A stretch of 64,000 bases of DNA from Sphingobacterium siyangense (GCF_007830445.1 NZ_VLKR01000011.1:114276-178275); one strand, 5' to 3'; counted from the first letter of the stretch, positions 5,850 through 15,061 are shown. The notes: generated by a model not told the origin, from the sequence alone. Numbers and translations: made by a program.

Positions 5850-8800
5850 AAATACTGTTATTATTGGTAATAATCTCTTTCACTAGTCATTTGTATGGGC
5901 AACAAATGATAAAAGGAAAAGTATATGATGAAACTGGCGATCCTGTGACGAAGGTCACTCTTAGGGACAGTCAGAAGAAAATGTTGGGGGCAAGTGATAG
6001 CCAGGGCAATTTTAATATCGTTGTAACTCAATTGCCACTATGGATATATTGCAGCAAAATAGGCTATCTTACAGATTCAATTTACTTAAATAATGCAATA
6101 GGGATTGAAATTGTCCTTAAACAAAGCAATACCCAGTTGCAGGAAGCTGTGGTCTATAGTAATGGCTTTCAGAAGCTGCCCAAGGAAAGAGCGACAGGAT
6201 CTTTTGAAAACTTGGGCAATGATCTGTTAAAAAGAAGGATTTCTTCCACAATCATAGGGCAATTGGATGGTCTGGCAACAGGACTCCAGTTTGATAATAG
6301 GACAAAGAGCGCTCAACTGAACATCCGCGGCCTCAATTCTTTTTCGGGAGGAAATGTGAAGCCGCTTATTGTACTGGATAATTTCCCCTTCGAAGGGACA
6401 TTGGATCAGATCAACCCAAATGATGTCGAAGACGTAACCCTACTAAAGGATGCTGCGGCAACTTCAATATGGGGAGCAAGAGCAGGAAACGGTGTAATCG
6501 TGATCACAACGAAAAAAGCCACAAATAAATTTAAGATAGACTTTTCTTCGAATTGGACTTTTCAGCCTCCCGATGATTTATATTATGAACCTATTGTGAA
6601 TTCAACTGACTTTATAGATCTCGAAATGATGCTTTTTGATAAAGGACATTTTGACAATCAATTCTCCAACCCATTGGCATTACGTAAAATAGTCCTGTCG
6701 CCAGTGGTAGATCTGTTACAAAAATTGAGATTGGGGGAGATACAGCAGGATGAGGCTGACCGTAAAATTCGATCCTGGCGATCTTATGACTATAGAAAGG
6801 ACAAAGAAAAATTTTATAGAGTAGCCGCACTTCAACAAGATTATATAAGAATAAATAGCGGCAACACCCGATCCGATCACAGCGTTTCGATAGGTTGGGA
6901 CAGAAACTTAAGTCAGCACATAAAAAGTCTATCAGATAGAATATCCATAAGACAGACTAACTTGTTTGATGTTACCGATAATTTACAGCTACAGGCAAAT
7001 TTCTCCTATACATCAACCATTGATAGAGCACCGGCAGGGACCGATAACTTTTTCTATTATCCCTATACAAGGCTTTTTGATGATGTCGGAAACTCGATAA
7101 CCGTGCCCTATCTGCTCAACCAAAATTACGTAAGCGAGCTAGGTGCTAAAAATGGGATAGACTGGACTCTCAACCCTATGGAGGATTTAAATAAATCGTT
7201 GACAAAAAATAAAATGGACCATTTTGCTGCAAATATGATTGCGAGATATTCAATATTTAAAGGAATTACCGGACAGTTGATCTATGGGGCTGAAACGCAA
7301 AAATCAAGAAATACTTCCTTATATGAAGAATCAAGTTTTTTCTCAAGAAATCTCATTAATCAGTTTACGCAGCAAACGAATGATGGAAAATTGAAATACA
7401 TATTGCCAAAAGGAGCAATACAGGATAGATCGTTCAGTACGCTGATGAGCCATCGTATCCGTGCGCAGTTAGACTTTGCAAAAAATTGGGCAAATAGTCA
7501 TGAACTTAATATACTCATAGGTACAGAGCTGAGCCACCGCAAGGTCGATGGTAATTCATACCGAAACTATGGTGTTGATGCCGATGTGCTGACGGTACAG
7601 AAAGTGGACTATGTCAATCCGTATCCAACTTTCGATAATCTTTACGGAAATAATTATATACCGTTTTATGGAAGTAATTCCCAAAATGTACAACGGTTTT
7701 TATCCTTATTCGCAAATGCGGCCTATACCTTTAATGGCAAGTACACTATTAGTGGCTCAATGCGAAAGGATGGAAGCAATGTATTTGGTGCTATAACAAA
7801 TGAAAAATGGAACCCCCTTTGGTCTACAGGGGTAGCATGGGCATTGGCTGAAGAAAATTTTTTGAAGGATATATCCTGGATAAGCAGCCTCAAAATACGC
7901 GCGACATATGGTACAAGCGGAAATATTGGCGGCGGTGCCAATCGTGATCCGATTATGATATACAATGCGGCCACTGCGCAGTACACAAATTATCAATATG
8001 GTCTGATCAATACACCGCCCAACCCATACTTAAAATGGGAAGAAGTGCAGACTTTTAACAGTGCTCTAGAATTTTCAATGCTAAAAAATAGAATCTCTGG
8101 ATCGGTTGAATGGTATAGCAAAAGATCTGTTGATCTGATTGCGCCTGATCAGATTGATCCGACTACAGGTTTTGGAAATGCCTACCGTAATATCGGTGTA
8201 ATCAATGGCAGAGGATGGGATGCTAAATTAAGTATTGCTTCAAACCCTAATAGTTCGCTGAAATGGAATACGACGTTCGGATTTTCTTACTCAAAAAGTG
8301 TCGTGAAAGATTATAATGGTGCTATAAATACGACGATGAATTATGCAGAAAGCGGCCCGCAGATCTTAAATCCAATTCTGGATAAGGAATTGTATCCTGT
8401 ATTTGCCTATCGTTTTGAGGGTTTAGATCCACAGAATGGAGATCCTCAAGGTAGCTATAAAGGTGAGGTCTCCAAAGATTATCAAAAGTTGCTGAATGAT
8501 TCTTTGCAAAATCTGCATTATTATGGCTCAGCTTTACCAAGCCATTATGGCTTCTTAAGAGGAATGCTCGGGTGGAAGAAACTGCAGTTCACATTTTCTA
8601 TAAATTATAAGTTTGGTCATTATTTTAGAAAACGGACTGTGGGATACGCGGGAATGTTCAATGGTACAGCAGGACATGGAGATTTCTATCAAAGGTGGCA
8701 AAATCCCGGCGATGAGAAATGGACTAACATCCCTTCAATGATATATCCCGCAAATACCAGCAGAGATAACTTTTATAAATATGCTGAGCCCAATGTCTTA

Positions 8801-8989
8801 AAAGGTGATGTCATCAGATTACAGGATCTGAGATTAAGTTATTCATTTGCAAAAATTCCCATACAGGTCAATGCTTCAGTAAATAATGTCGGCATTTTAT
8901 GGAAAGCAAATAAGAAAGGCTTAGATCCCGATTATTTTAGTACCCCCCCAAGCCGAATCTATTCCTTTGGTATAAACGTCAATTTTTAA
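5846..8989 (+). CDS. SusC/RagA-family TonB-linked outer-membrane transporter, locus A
   Basis: 1047 residues with a signal peptide (1-18), a carboxypeptidase-regulatory-like beta domain (20-95), a plug domain (about 105-225, with LNIRGLNSF, PLIVLDNFPFEGTLD, NPNDVEDVTLLKDAA, GVIVITTKK) and a long beta-barrel ending in the aromatic FGINVNF. SusC proteins import oligosaccharides or peptides through the outer membrane with a SusD lid and TonB energy. The start overlaps the TlpA-like gene by 4 bp. It is a close paralogue of 40579-43755. No glycoside hydrolase, FecR or ECF sigma gene lies in the operon, so the ligand need not be a glycan. The clear class is SusC/RagA; the substrate is unknown. Confidence 0.93.
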   Translation: MKILLLLVIISFTSHLYGQQMIKGKVYDETGDPVTKVTLRDSQKKMLGASDSQGNFNIVVTQLPLWIYCSKIGYLTDSIYLNNAIGIEIVLKQSNTQLQEAVVYSNGFQKLPKERATGSFENLGNDLLKRRISSTIIGQLDGLATGLQFDNRTKSAQLNIRGLNSFSGGNVKPLIVLDNFPFEGTLDQINPNDVEDVTLLKDAAATSIWGARAGNGVIVITTKKATNKFKIDFSSNWTFQPPDDLYYEPIVNSTDFIDLEMMLFDKGHFDNQFSNPLALRKIVLSPVVDLLQKLRLGEIQQDEADRKIRSWRSYDYRKDKEKFYRVAALQQDYIRINSGNTRSDHSVSIGWDRNLSQHIKSLSDRISIRQTNLFDVTDNLQLQANFSYTSTIDRAPAGTDNFFYYPYTRLFDDVGNSITVPYLLNQNYVSELGAKNGIDWTLNPMEDLNKSLTKNKMDHFAANMIARYSIFKGITGQLIYGAETQKSRNTSLYEESSFFSRNLINQFTQQTNDGKLKYILPKGAIQDRSFSTLMSHRIRAQLDFAKNWANSHELNILIGTELSHRKVDGNSYRNYGVDADVLTVQKVDYVNPYPTFDNLYGNNYIPFYGSNSQNVQRFLSLFANAAYTFNGKYTISGSMRKDGSNVFGAITNEKWNPLWSTGVAWALAEENFLKDISWISSLKIRATYGTSGNIGGGANRDPIMIYNAATAQYTNYQYGLINTPPNPYLKWEEVQTFNSALEFSMLKNRISGSVEWYSKRSVDLIAPDQIDPTTGFGNAYRNIGVINGRGWDAKLSIASNPNSSLKWNTTFGFSYSKSVVKDYNGAINTTMNYAESGPQILNPILDKELYPVFAYRFEGLDPQNGDPQGSYKGEVSKDYQKLLNDSLQNLHYYGSALPSHYGFLRGMLGWKKLQFTFSINYKFGHYFRKRTVGYAGMFNGTAGHGDFYQRWQNPGDEKWTNIPSMIYPANTSRDNFYKYAEPNVLKGDVIRLQDLRLSYSFAKIPIQVNASVNNVGILWKANKKGLDPDYFSTPPSRIYSFGINVNF

Positions 8990-9000
8990 AACTTCACATT

Positions 9001-10401
9001 ATGAAACTGTTAAGAAATATGATATCAGCTCGTCTATTATATTGCATGTGCCTGTTTACGCTAATGTCTTGCAACAAATTTCTGGACGAAAAGAGTGAAA
9101 GCTCTTTCGTAACCCCAAATTCATTGAAAGATCTACAGGCATTGCTCGATAATAATTATACCATAAACACAAATCTTGCACCCGGCTTATTAGAAATGAA
9201 TACGGATGATTTCTATGTGACGACGGCTGTATTTAATGGACTTACTGAATTTGAAAAGAGCTTATATATTTGGGATGATGAACCGCAATTTCTGCCGGCA
9301 AATAACAATGTATACTGGAAAAATCCATTTCTAGCAATTTTTTATGCAAATACCGTGTTGGATAGATTAAGGAAGATGGAAAAAATAGAAGATGCCAATT
9401 ATAATTATATTAAAGGTTCTGCATTATTCTTTCGGGCATACACTTATTATCAGATGGCCCAGGTATATTGTTCTGACTTCAGAAAAGATAATCCCGAGCA
9501 TAACAATATTAGCTTGGGTATGCCTTTGAGATTAACGCCCAATTTTGAAGAAAAGTCGATACGGTCAACCTTGGATGAAACTTATCGACAGATATTGAAC
9601 GATCTTGAAGAAGCGCTGAATCTGCTCCCTGTGCGCGTTGACTTTTCAACTAGGCCGTCACGTACCGCTGCACTCGCGATGTTGGCACGAGTAAATCTCT
9701 TGATGCAAAACTACGATAAAGCATTGGAATATGCGGAAAAAACCCTAGCGGTCCATAACGAGCTTATGGATTATAAATCAAGGAATCCAAATAGTACTAC
9801 ACCCTTTGAAATTATGAATCCCGAAACGATCTTTCTGGCCTATAATACAGATCTAACTATTTTAAATGCTAAAAGGGCAAATGTTGATTCAACCCTTTTC
9901 GGATTGTATGATGATGGAGATTTAAGAAAGACTATATTCTTTAATAAAAAAACGGATGGTACTATCGGTTTTAAAGGAAATTATGCAGGATTCTATAACT
10001 CGAGTTTCTTCTGCGGTCTGGCTGTGGATGAGATTTTTCTGATAAAATCAGAATGTTTGGCACGCAAAGGAGAATTGAATATGGCAAAAGCTACACTGGA
10101 GGTATTGCTGAATAAACGTTTTGCAAAGGAATATGTATTTCCTTCTGCACTCAAATCCCAGGATGAGGTATTGACATATATTTTGCAAGAACGCCGTAAG
10201 GAGCTGATTTTTAGAGGTATTAGGGTCTCTGACCTTAAAAGGCTTAATAGAGATCAAAAATTTCAGAAGACTTTGGTGCGCAAGATTGTACGGGATGGCG
10301 TGGAAAAATCCTATACACTTCCTCCAAATAATCTGCGATATCAAATATTGATTCCTCAAGATGTAGTTCAAATTACAGGCATGTTGCAAAATCCACGCTA
10401 A
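9001..10401 (+). CDS. SusD/RagB-family outer-membrane lipoprotein, locus A
   Basis: 466 residues. The signal peptide ends in a lipobox (LMSCNKFLDEK, Cys near residue 24), typical of SusD starts. TPR-like helices (GSALFFRAYTYYQMAQVY near 140, RPSRTAALAMLARVNLL near 220) and the C-terminal ERRKELIFRGIRVSDLKRLNRD segment are SusD signatures. The protein forms the ligand-binding lid over the SusC barrel. It starts 11 bp after the SusC stop, and a strong bidirectional hairpin follows. At 466 residues it is shorter than the 632-residue SusD of the sugar cluster and close to its paralogue at 43766-45133. Confidence 0.92.
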   Translation: MKLLRNMISARLLYCMCLFTLMSCNKFLDEKSESSFVTPNSLKDLQALLDNNYTINTNLAPGLLEMNTDDFYVTTAVFNGLTEFEKSLYIWDDEPQFLPANNNVYWKNPFLAIFYANTVLDRLRKMEKIEDANYNYIKGSALFFRAYTYYQMAQVYCSDFRKDNPEHNNISLGMPLRLTPNFEEKSIRSTLDETYRQILNDLEEALNLLPVRVDFSTRPSRTAALAMLARVNLLMQNYDKALEYAEKTLAVHNELMDYKSRNPNSTTPFEIMNPETIFLAYNTDLTILNAKRANVDSTLFGLYDDGDLRKTIFFNKKTDGTIGFKGNYAGFYNSSFFCGLAVDEIFLIKSECLARKGELNMAKATLEVLLNKRFAKEYVFPSALKSQDEVLTYILQERRKELIFRGIRVSDLKRLNRDQKFQKTLVRKIVRDGVEKSYTLPPNNLRYQILIPQDVVQITGMLQNPR

Positions 10402-10421
10402 AAAGACTTGTATGATTATAG

Positions 10422-10455
10422 AAAAGCTCCAAACAAACTGATATTTGGAGCTTTT
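10422..10455. terminator. Bidirectional terminator between SusD and the convergent small gene
   Basis: AAAAGCTCCAAA and TTTGGAGCTTTT arms form a 12-bp stem with A and T stretches on both sides, suited to ending transcripts from either strand. Confidence 0.75.
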
Positions 10456-10475
10456 AAAAAAAACTGTGTTTCCTT

Positions 10476-10877
10476 CTATTCTGAACGGAAAGACTGTACG
10501 GTTTCATTCGGTGTCCCTGAACCGAGCGCATCACTGATACGCTGCGAAACGGACTCGCTAGGCTGCCCCGGTATAGTAACTGTGGCATTGAGATCTGGTT
10601 GCCCTGAACTGCCATTTTCAGGAGCATTTAAATTGCAGATAGTTTCTTTCTCTCCATCACAAGTAGTGCTGCTGCCTTTAGAATATTGTGAGGGATCCGT
10701 AAGATCATTATTGGAGGGATTAGGTGCGCCATCGAAATGCCACTCAATAAATTCGGGATCAACTTTATTTACTTTCACCTCTTCTTTTTTATCATGTGCA
10801 TTTGCACCGATGATAAGGCCTGCCATCAAGGCACCTGTACCCAATGTGCCGATGATTCTTTTTACTAATGTTCTCAT
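10476..10877 (-). CDS. Small exported Cys-x7-Cys protein (DUF6520-like), locus A
   Basis: The start is the ATG at 10875-10877, 133 residues; a longer upstream frame is rejected because the locus B copy starts at the equivalent Met. A signal peptide (VKRIIGTLGTGALMAGLIIGA, cut after ANA) leads to a mature protein of about 105 residues. Blocks shared with 45192-45605 are IEWHFDG/VWSYHG, DPSQYS, CDGEKETIC with NAP after it, QPDLNATVT, and the near-terminal TPNETVQSFR. The two cysteines seven residues apart could form a small disulfide loop. It resembles, from memory, small Bacteroidota exported proteins classed as DUF6520. It converges on the SusCD operon and has its own promoter and conserved leader. 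Function unknown; a redox partner of the TlpA-like protein is plausible. Confidence 0.7.
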   Translation of the reverse strand: MRTLVKRIIGTLGTGALMAGLIIGANAHDKKEEVKVNKVDPEFIEWHFDGAPNPSNNDLTDPSQYSKGSSTTCDGEKETICNLNAPENGSSGQPDLNATVTIPGQPSESVSQRISDALGSGTPNETVQSFRSE

Positions 10878-10889
10878 GTTTTTGTTTTT

Positions 10890-11125
10890 TATATGGTTAT
10901 ATTTTTGCTTATCCTTATTATCCTCCTGAATCGGCCGTGGAGTTGTTCCTGTTGACCGGCCGGGCATCTCCCTGTCCTCCGATCTGTTATCTTATACCAA
11001 AGTTAGCGCAGTAATCTGCCCTGGATGTATGACTTTTAGGTACGTAGTTGTATGATTTTTTGTGCGATGGCGACCGGTCTTCATTTTGGGGACGAGAGGT
11101 TTAATTTCAGGGGCGAATGCCAAAT
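10890..11125 (-). promoter_or_regulatory. Conserved promoter and leader of the small exported protein, locus A
   Basis: About 220 bp match 45620-45900 upstream of the paralogous gene. On the reverse strand a TAACTTTG -7 box (10998-11005) is conserved, with a conserved ACAT rather than TTTG 19 nt upstream, and farther up a shared motif around TCATACAAC and CCTAAAA. The leader ends with GGAGGATAATAAGGATAAGC, a strong ribosome site region. The odd -33 and long conservation suggest activator binding, perhaps by the AraC protein next to locus B. Confidence 0.5.
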
Positions 11126-11173
11126 ATGGGAAGATCTGCCTGCAGCTGTTAAGGACTAGGTTCCCGGAAAAAA

Positions 11174-11207
11174 AAAGGTTTTCAAACTGTAAAGAATGAA
11201 AACCTTT
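11174..11207 (-). terminator. Terminator of the OmpA/PRC-barrel unit
   Basis: AAAGGTTTTCA and TGAAAACCTTT arms, with a run of A on the + strand at 11168-11176 that becomes a U-run in the reverse-strand transcript, just past the PRC-barrel gene. Confidence 0.7.
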
Positions 11208-11238
11208 GGAATGGTAAGATCTTAACCTGATAAATTCT

Positions 11239-11940
11239 TTAGATTAAATCATTGGGATCACCATCTAAATTTCTATCGTATCTCGCACGTATACGTCGGG
11301 CACGCTCGCGCTTCGCAGCAAATTCGTCTGCCTTTGATCCCGGGCTATAAAATGTATCTTCATTAAAATGTGGATGTTGATAAAAATCCTGGTCATATAC
11401 ACTAGATCCCACCGTAAATCCGACATCACCTGTTCCCTCATAAATATGGCGAATGGATAATTCAGTATCCGGATCCAGGTAATTTTCACGGTACGCCGGT
11501 AGTCTGGTCAGCCGGTCGGCAGTAACCGGTACCACCACGACTTCACCATCATCGGCCGGATTATAGCGATAGTCTGTAGCTGGTTCCACGGGATCGATTT
11601 CATCTACCGGTAGTACGCCGCTGCGGTCGATGGGCTCCACGGTACCCGGCTCATCATTACTCGCCTGTATACGCTTCCCGTCATAAAGTGCAGCAACGCC
11701 AATGGGCACCAATATCTTTTTGTCGTCTTCAATAGGTAAATCTGCATCTTTCAGGTCAACAATAATATAGCGCACTTGTTGGCTTTGAGGGTCAAAAAGG
11801 AGGTCATCTACCTCACCTAGCGATTGTCCGGCTTGATTTTTTACTTTCCAGCCTCTAATATCTGGTTCACCATCAACGATTTCATAATCGCTTCCTCCTA
11901 ATTCGATCAAATGGTCGTATTTTTTTTCGTCTAATGCCAT
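11239..11940 (-). CDS. PRC-barrel domain protein
   Basis: 233 residues, acidic and soluble, with no signal peptide. Residues about 25-80 (DIRGWKVKNQAGQSLGEVDDLLFD and VRYIIVDL, then KKILVPIG) match the PRC-barrel beta fold found in RimM and in many stress or envelope-associated proteins. The remainder is low-complexity and rich in Asp, Glu, Tyr and Arg, ending in AKRERARRIRARYDRNLD. It follows the OmpA-like gene by 34 bp on the same strand and a terminator comes after it, so the two are probably one unit. PRC-barrel/OmpA pairs are often stress-linked in Bacteroidota; here that is only suggested by context. Confidence 0.8.
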   Translation of the reverse strand: MALDEKKYDHLIELGGSDYEIVDGEPDIRGWKVKNQAGQSLGEVDDLLFDPQSQQVRYIIVDLKDADLPIEDDKKILVPIGVAALYDGKRIQASNDEPGTVEPIDRSGVLPVDEIDPVEPATDYRYNPADDGEVVVVPVTADRLTRLPAYRENYLDPDTELSIRHIYEGTGDVGFTVGSSVYDQDFYQHPHFNEDTFYSPGSKADEFAAKRERARRIRARYDRNLDGDPNDLI

Positions 11941-11974
11941 GTCTTTAAATTTTTGAGTTCAAAACTTTAGGTTT

Positions 11975-12619
11975 CTATTTATTGCGGAAAACCACGATCT
12001 CTACATTTCGGTTTTGATTTTTTCCGCTTGCGCTTGCATTGTCAGCCACAGGAGCATTTTCTCCACGTGAATGTACGCTTACTTTGCTTTGGTCAATTCC
12101 ACCTTGACTAACCAACCAGTCCTTCACGGCAGTAGCACGTTCCATGCCCAGTTGCTTGTTGTGGGATGCCGTGCCGGTAGAATCCGTATTCCCAAATACG
12201 CCTACGTAGGCACCTTGAAAATCTTTATTCAAAGCCGACGAAATTTGTTTAAGTTTCGCTTCGGAATTGCTTTGTATGGCGCTTTGGTCAGTGGCAAATA
12301 ATATATTTTCGCCAAGCGAGTAAATGGTATAGCCATCACTGGAGCGTACGCGAATATCTTTGTCCGTGATATTCGGGTCCGAAGATTCAGCACTATTGAA
12401 ATCTACTGAATTCCAGCTTGGTTCCGTTGTTGCAAGGGTATCCCCGCCCATATCGCCCTGATCCGTTACCATGCCGGTGCTGTCCCTGGTATCAGCGACA
12501 TCGGATGCACTGTTATTACGATTTACAAAAAACAAGATTATTGCCAATGCAATAAGTGCGAGCAGAAGCCAAAGCCACCATGGTGCTCCGCTTTTAGGTT
12601 TTACTTCTAAATGTGCCAT
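11975..12619 (-). CDS. Membrane-anchored OmpA-family protein
   Basis: The start is the ATG at 12617-12619, 214 residues. A longer frame reaching 12910 is rejected because it would overlap the divergent kinase gene and lacks any domain. One membrane segment (about 14-33, WWLWLLLALIALAIILFFV) is followed by an Asp/Ser/Thr-rich linker. An OmpA C-terminal peptidoglycan-binding domain spans about 110-214: ILFATDQSAIQSNS, GNTDSTGTASHNKQLG with MERATAVKDWL, and QNRNVEIVV at the end. Such proteins tether membrane to peptidoglycan. With no cleavable signal it is probably anchored in the inner membrane. Likely co-transcribed with the PRC-barrel gene. Confidence 0.85.
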   Translation of the reverse strand: MAHLEVKPKSGAPWWLWLLLALIALAIILFFVNRNNSASDVADTRDSTGMVTDQGDMGGDTLATTEPSWNSVDFNSAESSDPNITDKDIRVRSSDGYTIYSLGENILFATDQSAIQSNSEAKLKQISSALNKDFQGAYVGVFGNTDSTGTASHNKQLGMERATAVKDWLVSQGGIDQSKVSVHSRGENAPVADNASASGKNQNRNVEIVVFRNK

Positions 12620-12762
12620 ATAGCTATTATTTTTTCTAGGAGAACACCTAAATTCTATCTTCGGTTTTAAAAGTTTTTTTATGGCACATACAAAATAGGG
12701 GGCTACCGCTAAACTTAAGAGAGGATGTAAGACGGATGGAAGATAAAAATTTAGATTAAAAA

Positions 12763-12792
12763 TTTGATTTTCAAATATAAGTGTTATCTTCG
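12763..12792 (+). promoter_or_regulatory. Promoter of the kinase/transporter operon
   Basis: TTTG (12763-12766), 18 nt, TATCTTCG (12785-12792). The palindromic operator at 12801-12820 overlaps the expected transcription start, so a bound LacI protein would block initiation. Confidence 0.55.
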
Positions 12793-12800
12793 CATTATCT

Positions 12801-12820
12801 AAGCAAAACCGGTTTTGCTT
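12801..12820. promoter_or_regulatory. LacI-type operator 1
   Basis: AAGCAAAACCGGTTTTGCTT is a perfect 20-bp palindrome with the central CpG typical of LacI/GalR operators. Fourteen bases of it (GCAAAACCGGTTTT) recur at 15062-15075. The LacI-family gene at 25332-26381 is the only such regulator here and the probable ligand-responsive repressor. Confidence 0.75.
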
Positions 12821-12852
12821 ATTATCATTAATAACCAATTTTAAAAACAAAA

Positions 12853-13713
12853 ATGCCTCATACCGAAAATATAATTTTATGTGTCGATTTAGGTGGTACG
12901 CATTGCTCATCAGGCCTTGTGCACGGGAGCCCTGCAGTTGTCATGGACGGATCGTACTTTCGCGGGAATGTAAATAGTAACGCAGAAAGAGTACAGATTT
13001 TGTCGGCCATAAAACAAACCATCGATAAGACCCTAAGTTCAACTACGCATTTACCATCCGAAATTTTCATATCTTGTCCTGGTCCATTCGATTACGAAAA
13101 CGGAATATCCTTAATGGACGGAATGAATAAGTATCAGTCGCTACTAGGCTTTAATCTTAAAGAATTTTTTGCGAATATCACAGGAATTGATTTAAGTTCG
13201 ATCTACTTTTATAACGACGCTGCAGCCTTTTTATTGGGCGAAGTTGTCAATAAAAAAATGGAAAATAGGCGCGTTATAGGCCTGACTTTAGGAACCGGAT
13301 TGGGTTCTTCGCTTTACGAAAATGGAACAATCGTAGATCTCAATTTAGGATCAGCAGTTTTCAGTAACGGCATTGTAGAAGACTTCATTTCAACCCGAGG
13401 GGTCTTAGCTCATTTGACAGAAAAATTTGGGTATATTCCCGTTGATAACATAAAAGACATAGCTGAACGCCCAGATCTGGAAATTTTTAGAAAAGAGGCC
13501 TTTGATTTCCTAAGCAACCAACTGATTACTTTCATTAAAGAATATATTTATCCGTTAACGCCAGACACAATTATAATCGGAGGCAGTATTGCCAAGGCCC
13601 ACAATTATTTTTTTGATAAGCTCCTTTGTACCCTTGATACGGAGCTATCCCTTGCATCATTTGATGAACGCAACTTATTTCTCGGATTAACCCTCAAGAC
13701 ATTTAGTATATGA
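12853..13713 (+). CDS. ROK-family sugar kinase
   Basis: 286 residues. The ATP-phosphate loop DLGGTHCSSG lies near residues 12-21, a catalytic-region YNDAAAFLLGE near 118, and the second phosphate motif GLTLGTGLGSS near 142. The zinc-binding Cys-x-Cys-Gly-x2-Gly-Cys of many ROK members is absent, which is common in shorter glucokinase- or mannokinase-like Bacteroidota versions. The expected reaction is ATP-dependent 6-phosphorylation of a hexose in the cytoplasm. It overlaps the sugar-porter gene by 4 bp and lies behind a LacI operator, so uptake and phosphorylation of the same sugar are co-regulated. Given the GH130-like protein downstream, mannose or a manno-oligosaccharide product is a reasonable guess. 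Confidence 0.82.
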   Translation: MPHTENIILCVDLGGTHCSSGLVHGSPAVVMDGSYFRGNVNSNAERVQILSAIKQTIDKTLSSTTHLPSEIFISCPGPFDYENGISLMDGMNKYQSLLGFNLKEFFANITGIDLSSIYFYNDAAAFLLGEVVNKKMENRRVIGLTLGTGLGSSLYENGTIVDLNLGSAVFSNGIVEDFISTRGVLAHLTEKFGYIPVDNIKDIAERPDLEIFRKEAFDFLSNQLITFIKEYIYPLTPDTIIIGGSIAKAHNYFFDKLLCTLDTELSLASFDERNLFLGLTLKTFSI

Positions 13714-14987
13714 AACCCATTTGGAAATTTACATTGATCGCATCGTTGGGAGGTTTTTTGTTTGGTTTTGAAACAGCAGTGATATCGGGTGCTGAACAAA
13801 TCATACAAAAACTCTGGGACTTGGATGCTGTCCGTCATGGACTTACCGTATCGATCTCGCTGATCGGAACCATTATAGGAGCCGTTATCGCCGGACGTAT
13901 GGCCGATCGTTATGGGCGTAAACCCGTGCTTTATTTCGTTGCAGCTTTATATTTACTCTCAGCATTGGGCTGTGCAGTAGCGTCCATCTGGGAGCTTTTC
14001 CTGTTGTTCAGATTATTGGGTGGACTTGCTGTGGGGATCAGCTCTGTTGTTGGACCCGTATATACCTCCGAAATTGCTCCCGCAAAAGATCGCGGTAAAC
14101 TTACAGGGACTTTTCAGATTATGATCGTGCTGGGAATCTTTACGGCCTATCTGACAAATTTTCTTTTTATGAGCGTAAATTCAGGCGGATGGCGATACAT
14201 GCTCGGTATCATGGCTGTGCCTGCCCTATTATTTGTACTTCTATTGAATCTTATTCCCGAAAGTCCAAGATGGCTATTGCAGCAGGGACACATTGAAAAA
14301 GCGCGTGCAAGTTATCTTCGGCTTGAAACTCCATTTGAAGTGCAGGTCAATCCGTCCCAAACATCTGGTAAGCATGTTAGCCTATTCCAAAAACGGTATG
14401 CCAAACCTATACTTTTTGCGGTGTTGTTAGCATTCTTCAATCAAATGACCGGAATTAATGCTATTCTATATTACGCACCACGGATCTTCGAAATGGCGGG
14501 CTTTAGTGCAGCATTAGCCTACCTTCAGCCTATTTTTATCGGTGGTACCAACTTGCTCTTTACCCTGGTTGGCATGAGCATCATAGATCGTTTTGGGCGA
14601 AAAAAACTGCTTTTGACAGGCGCTATTGGCATGTTCTTATTTCTGTTATTGGCAGCCTTTGGCCTAAAAGGAGTAAACGCACAATTTTTACTTTTCTATA
14701 TCATGGGATTTATAGCATCTTTTGCCTTATCACAAGGTGCCGTGATTTGGGTGTTTTTGGCGGAAATTTTCCCGAACGAGGTTCGCGCCCAAGGCTCTTC
14801 CTTGGGGAGCACGACCCATTGGCTATTTGCTGCAATAATATCCTGGGTATTTCCAATTATTGTAGAAGGTAGCGTACTCGGAGGATATTATGTATTTTTA
14901 TTCTATGCCCTGATGGTTATCGCGTCCTTCGTGTTTATTCTATGTATGCCCGAAACGAAGGGCAAAGTATTGGAAGAAATAACCTAA
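13710..14987 (+). CDS. Sugar-porter MFS transporter
   Basis: 425 residues with about 12 membrane segments. Sugar-porter family signatures are present: GRMADRYGRKP in the loop 2-3 region, a PESPRWLL after segment 6, the segment-7 motif QMTGINAILYYAPRIF, DRFGRKK in loop 8-9, and the C-terminal PETKGK. This family moves monosaccharides, often as H+ symporters, across the inner membrane. At 425 residues it is slightly short for the family, with very short termini. It is translationally coupled to the ROK kinase by a 4-bp overlap, so the imported hexose is most likely the kinase's substrate. Confidence 0.9.
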   Translation: MKPIWKFTLIASLGGFLFGFETAVISGAEQIIQKLWDLDAVRHGLTVSISLIGTIIGAVIAGRMADRYGRKPVLYFVAALYLLSALGCAVASIWELFLLFRLLGGLAVGISSVVGPVYTSEIAPAKDRGKLTGTFQIMIVLGIFTAYLTNFLFMSVNSGGWRYMLGIMAVPALLFVLLLNLIPESPRWLLQQGHIEKARASYLRLETPFEVQVNPSQTSGKHVSLFQKRYAKPILFAVLLAFFNQMTGINAILYYAPRIFEMAGFSAALAYLQPIFIGGTNLLFTLVGMSIIDRFGRKKLLLTGAIGMFLFLLLAAFGLKGVNAQFLLFYIMGFIASFALSQGAVIWVFLAEIFPNEVRAQGSSLGSTTHWLFAAIISWVFPIIVEGSVLGGYYVFLFYALMVIASFVFILCMPETKGKVLEEIT

Positions 14988-15061
14988 AGTTCCTATATTA
15001 AATAATTATTAAATCCTCATCATAAAGCGATATTGATCTATAAACTTATTAATTTCGTTTT

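Noticed and set aside
5235..10401. Locus A as a standard polysaccharide-utilisation locus
   Set aside because: No carbohydrate-active enzyme, ECF/anti-sigma or hybrid sensor gene is present; SusCD pairs also import peptides and other ligands.
10408..10929. Long + strand frame opposite the small exported protein
   Set aside because: Its reverse-strand partner has a signal peptide and a paralogue in locus B; the + frame is not conserved there.
12620..12910. N-terminal extension of the OmpA-like protein
   Set aside because: It would overlap the divergent kinase gene and its promoter and operator, and it lacks any signal or domain; the ATG at 12619 gives a normal membrane anchor.
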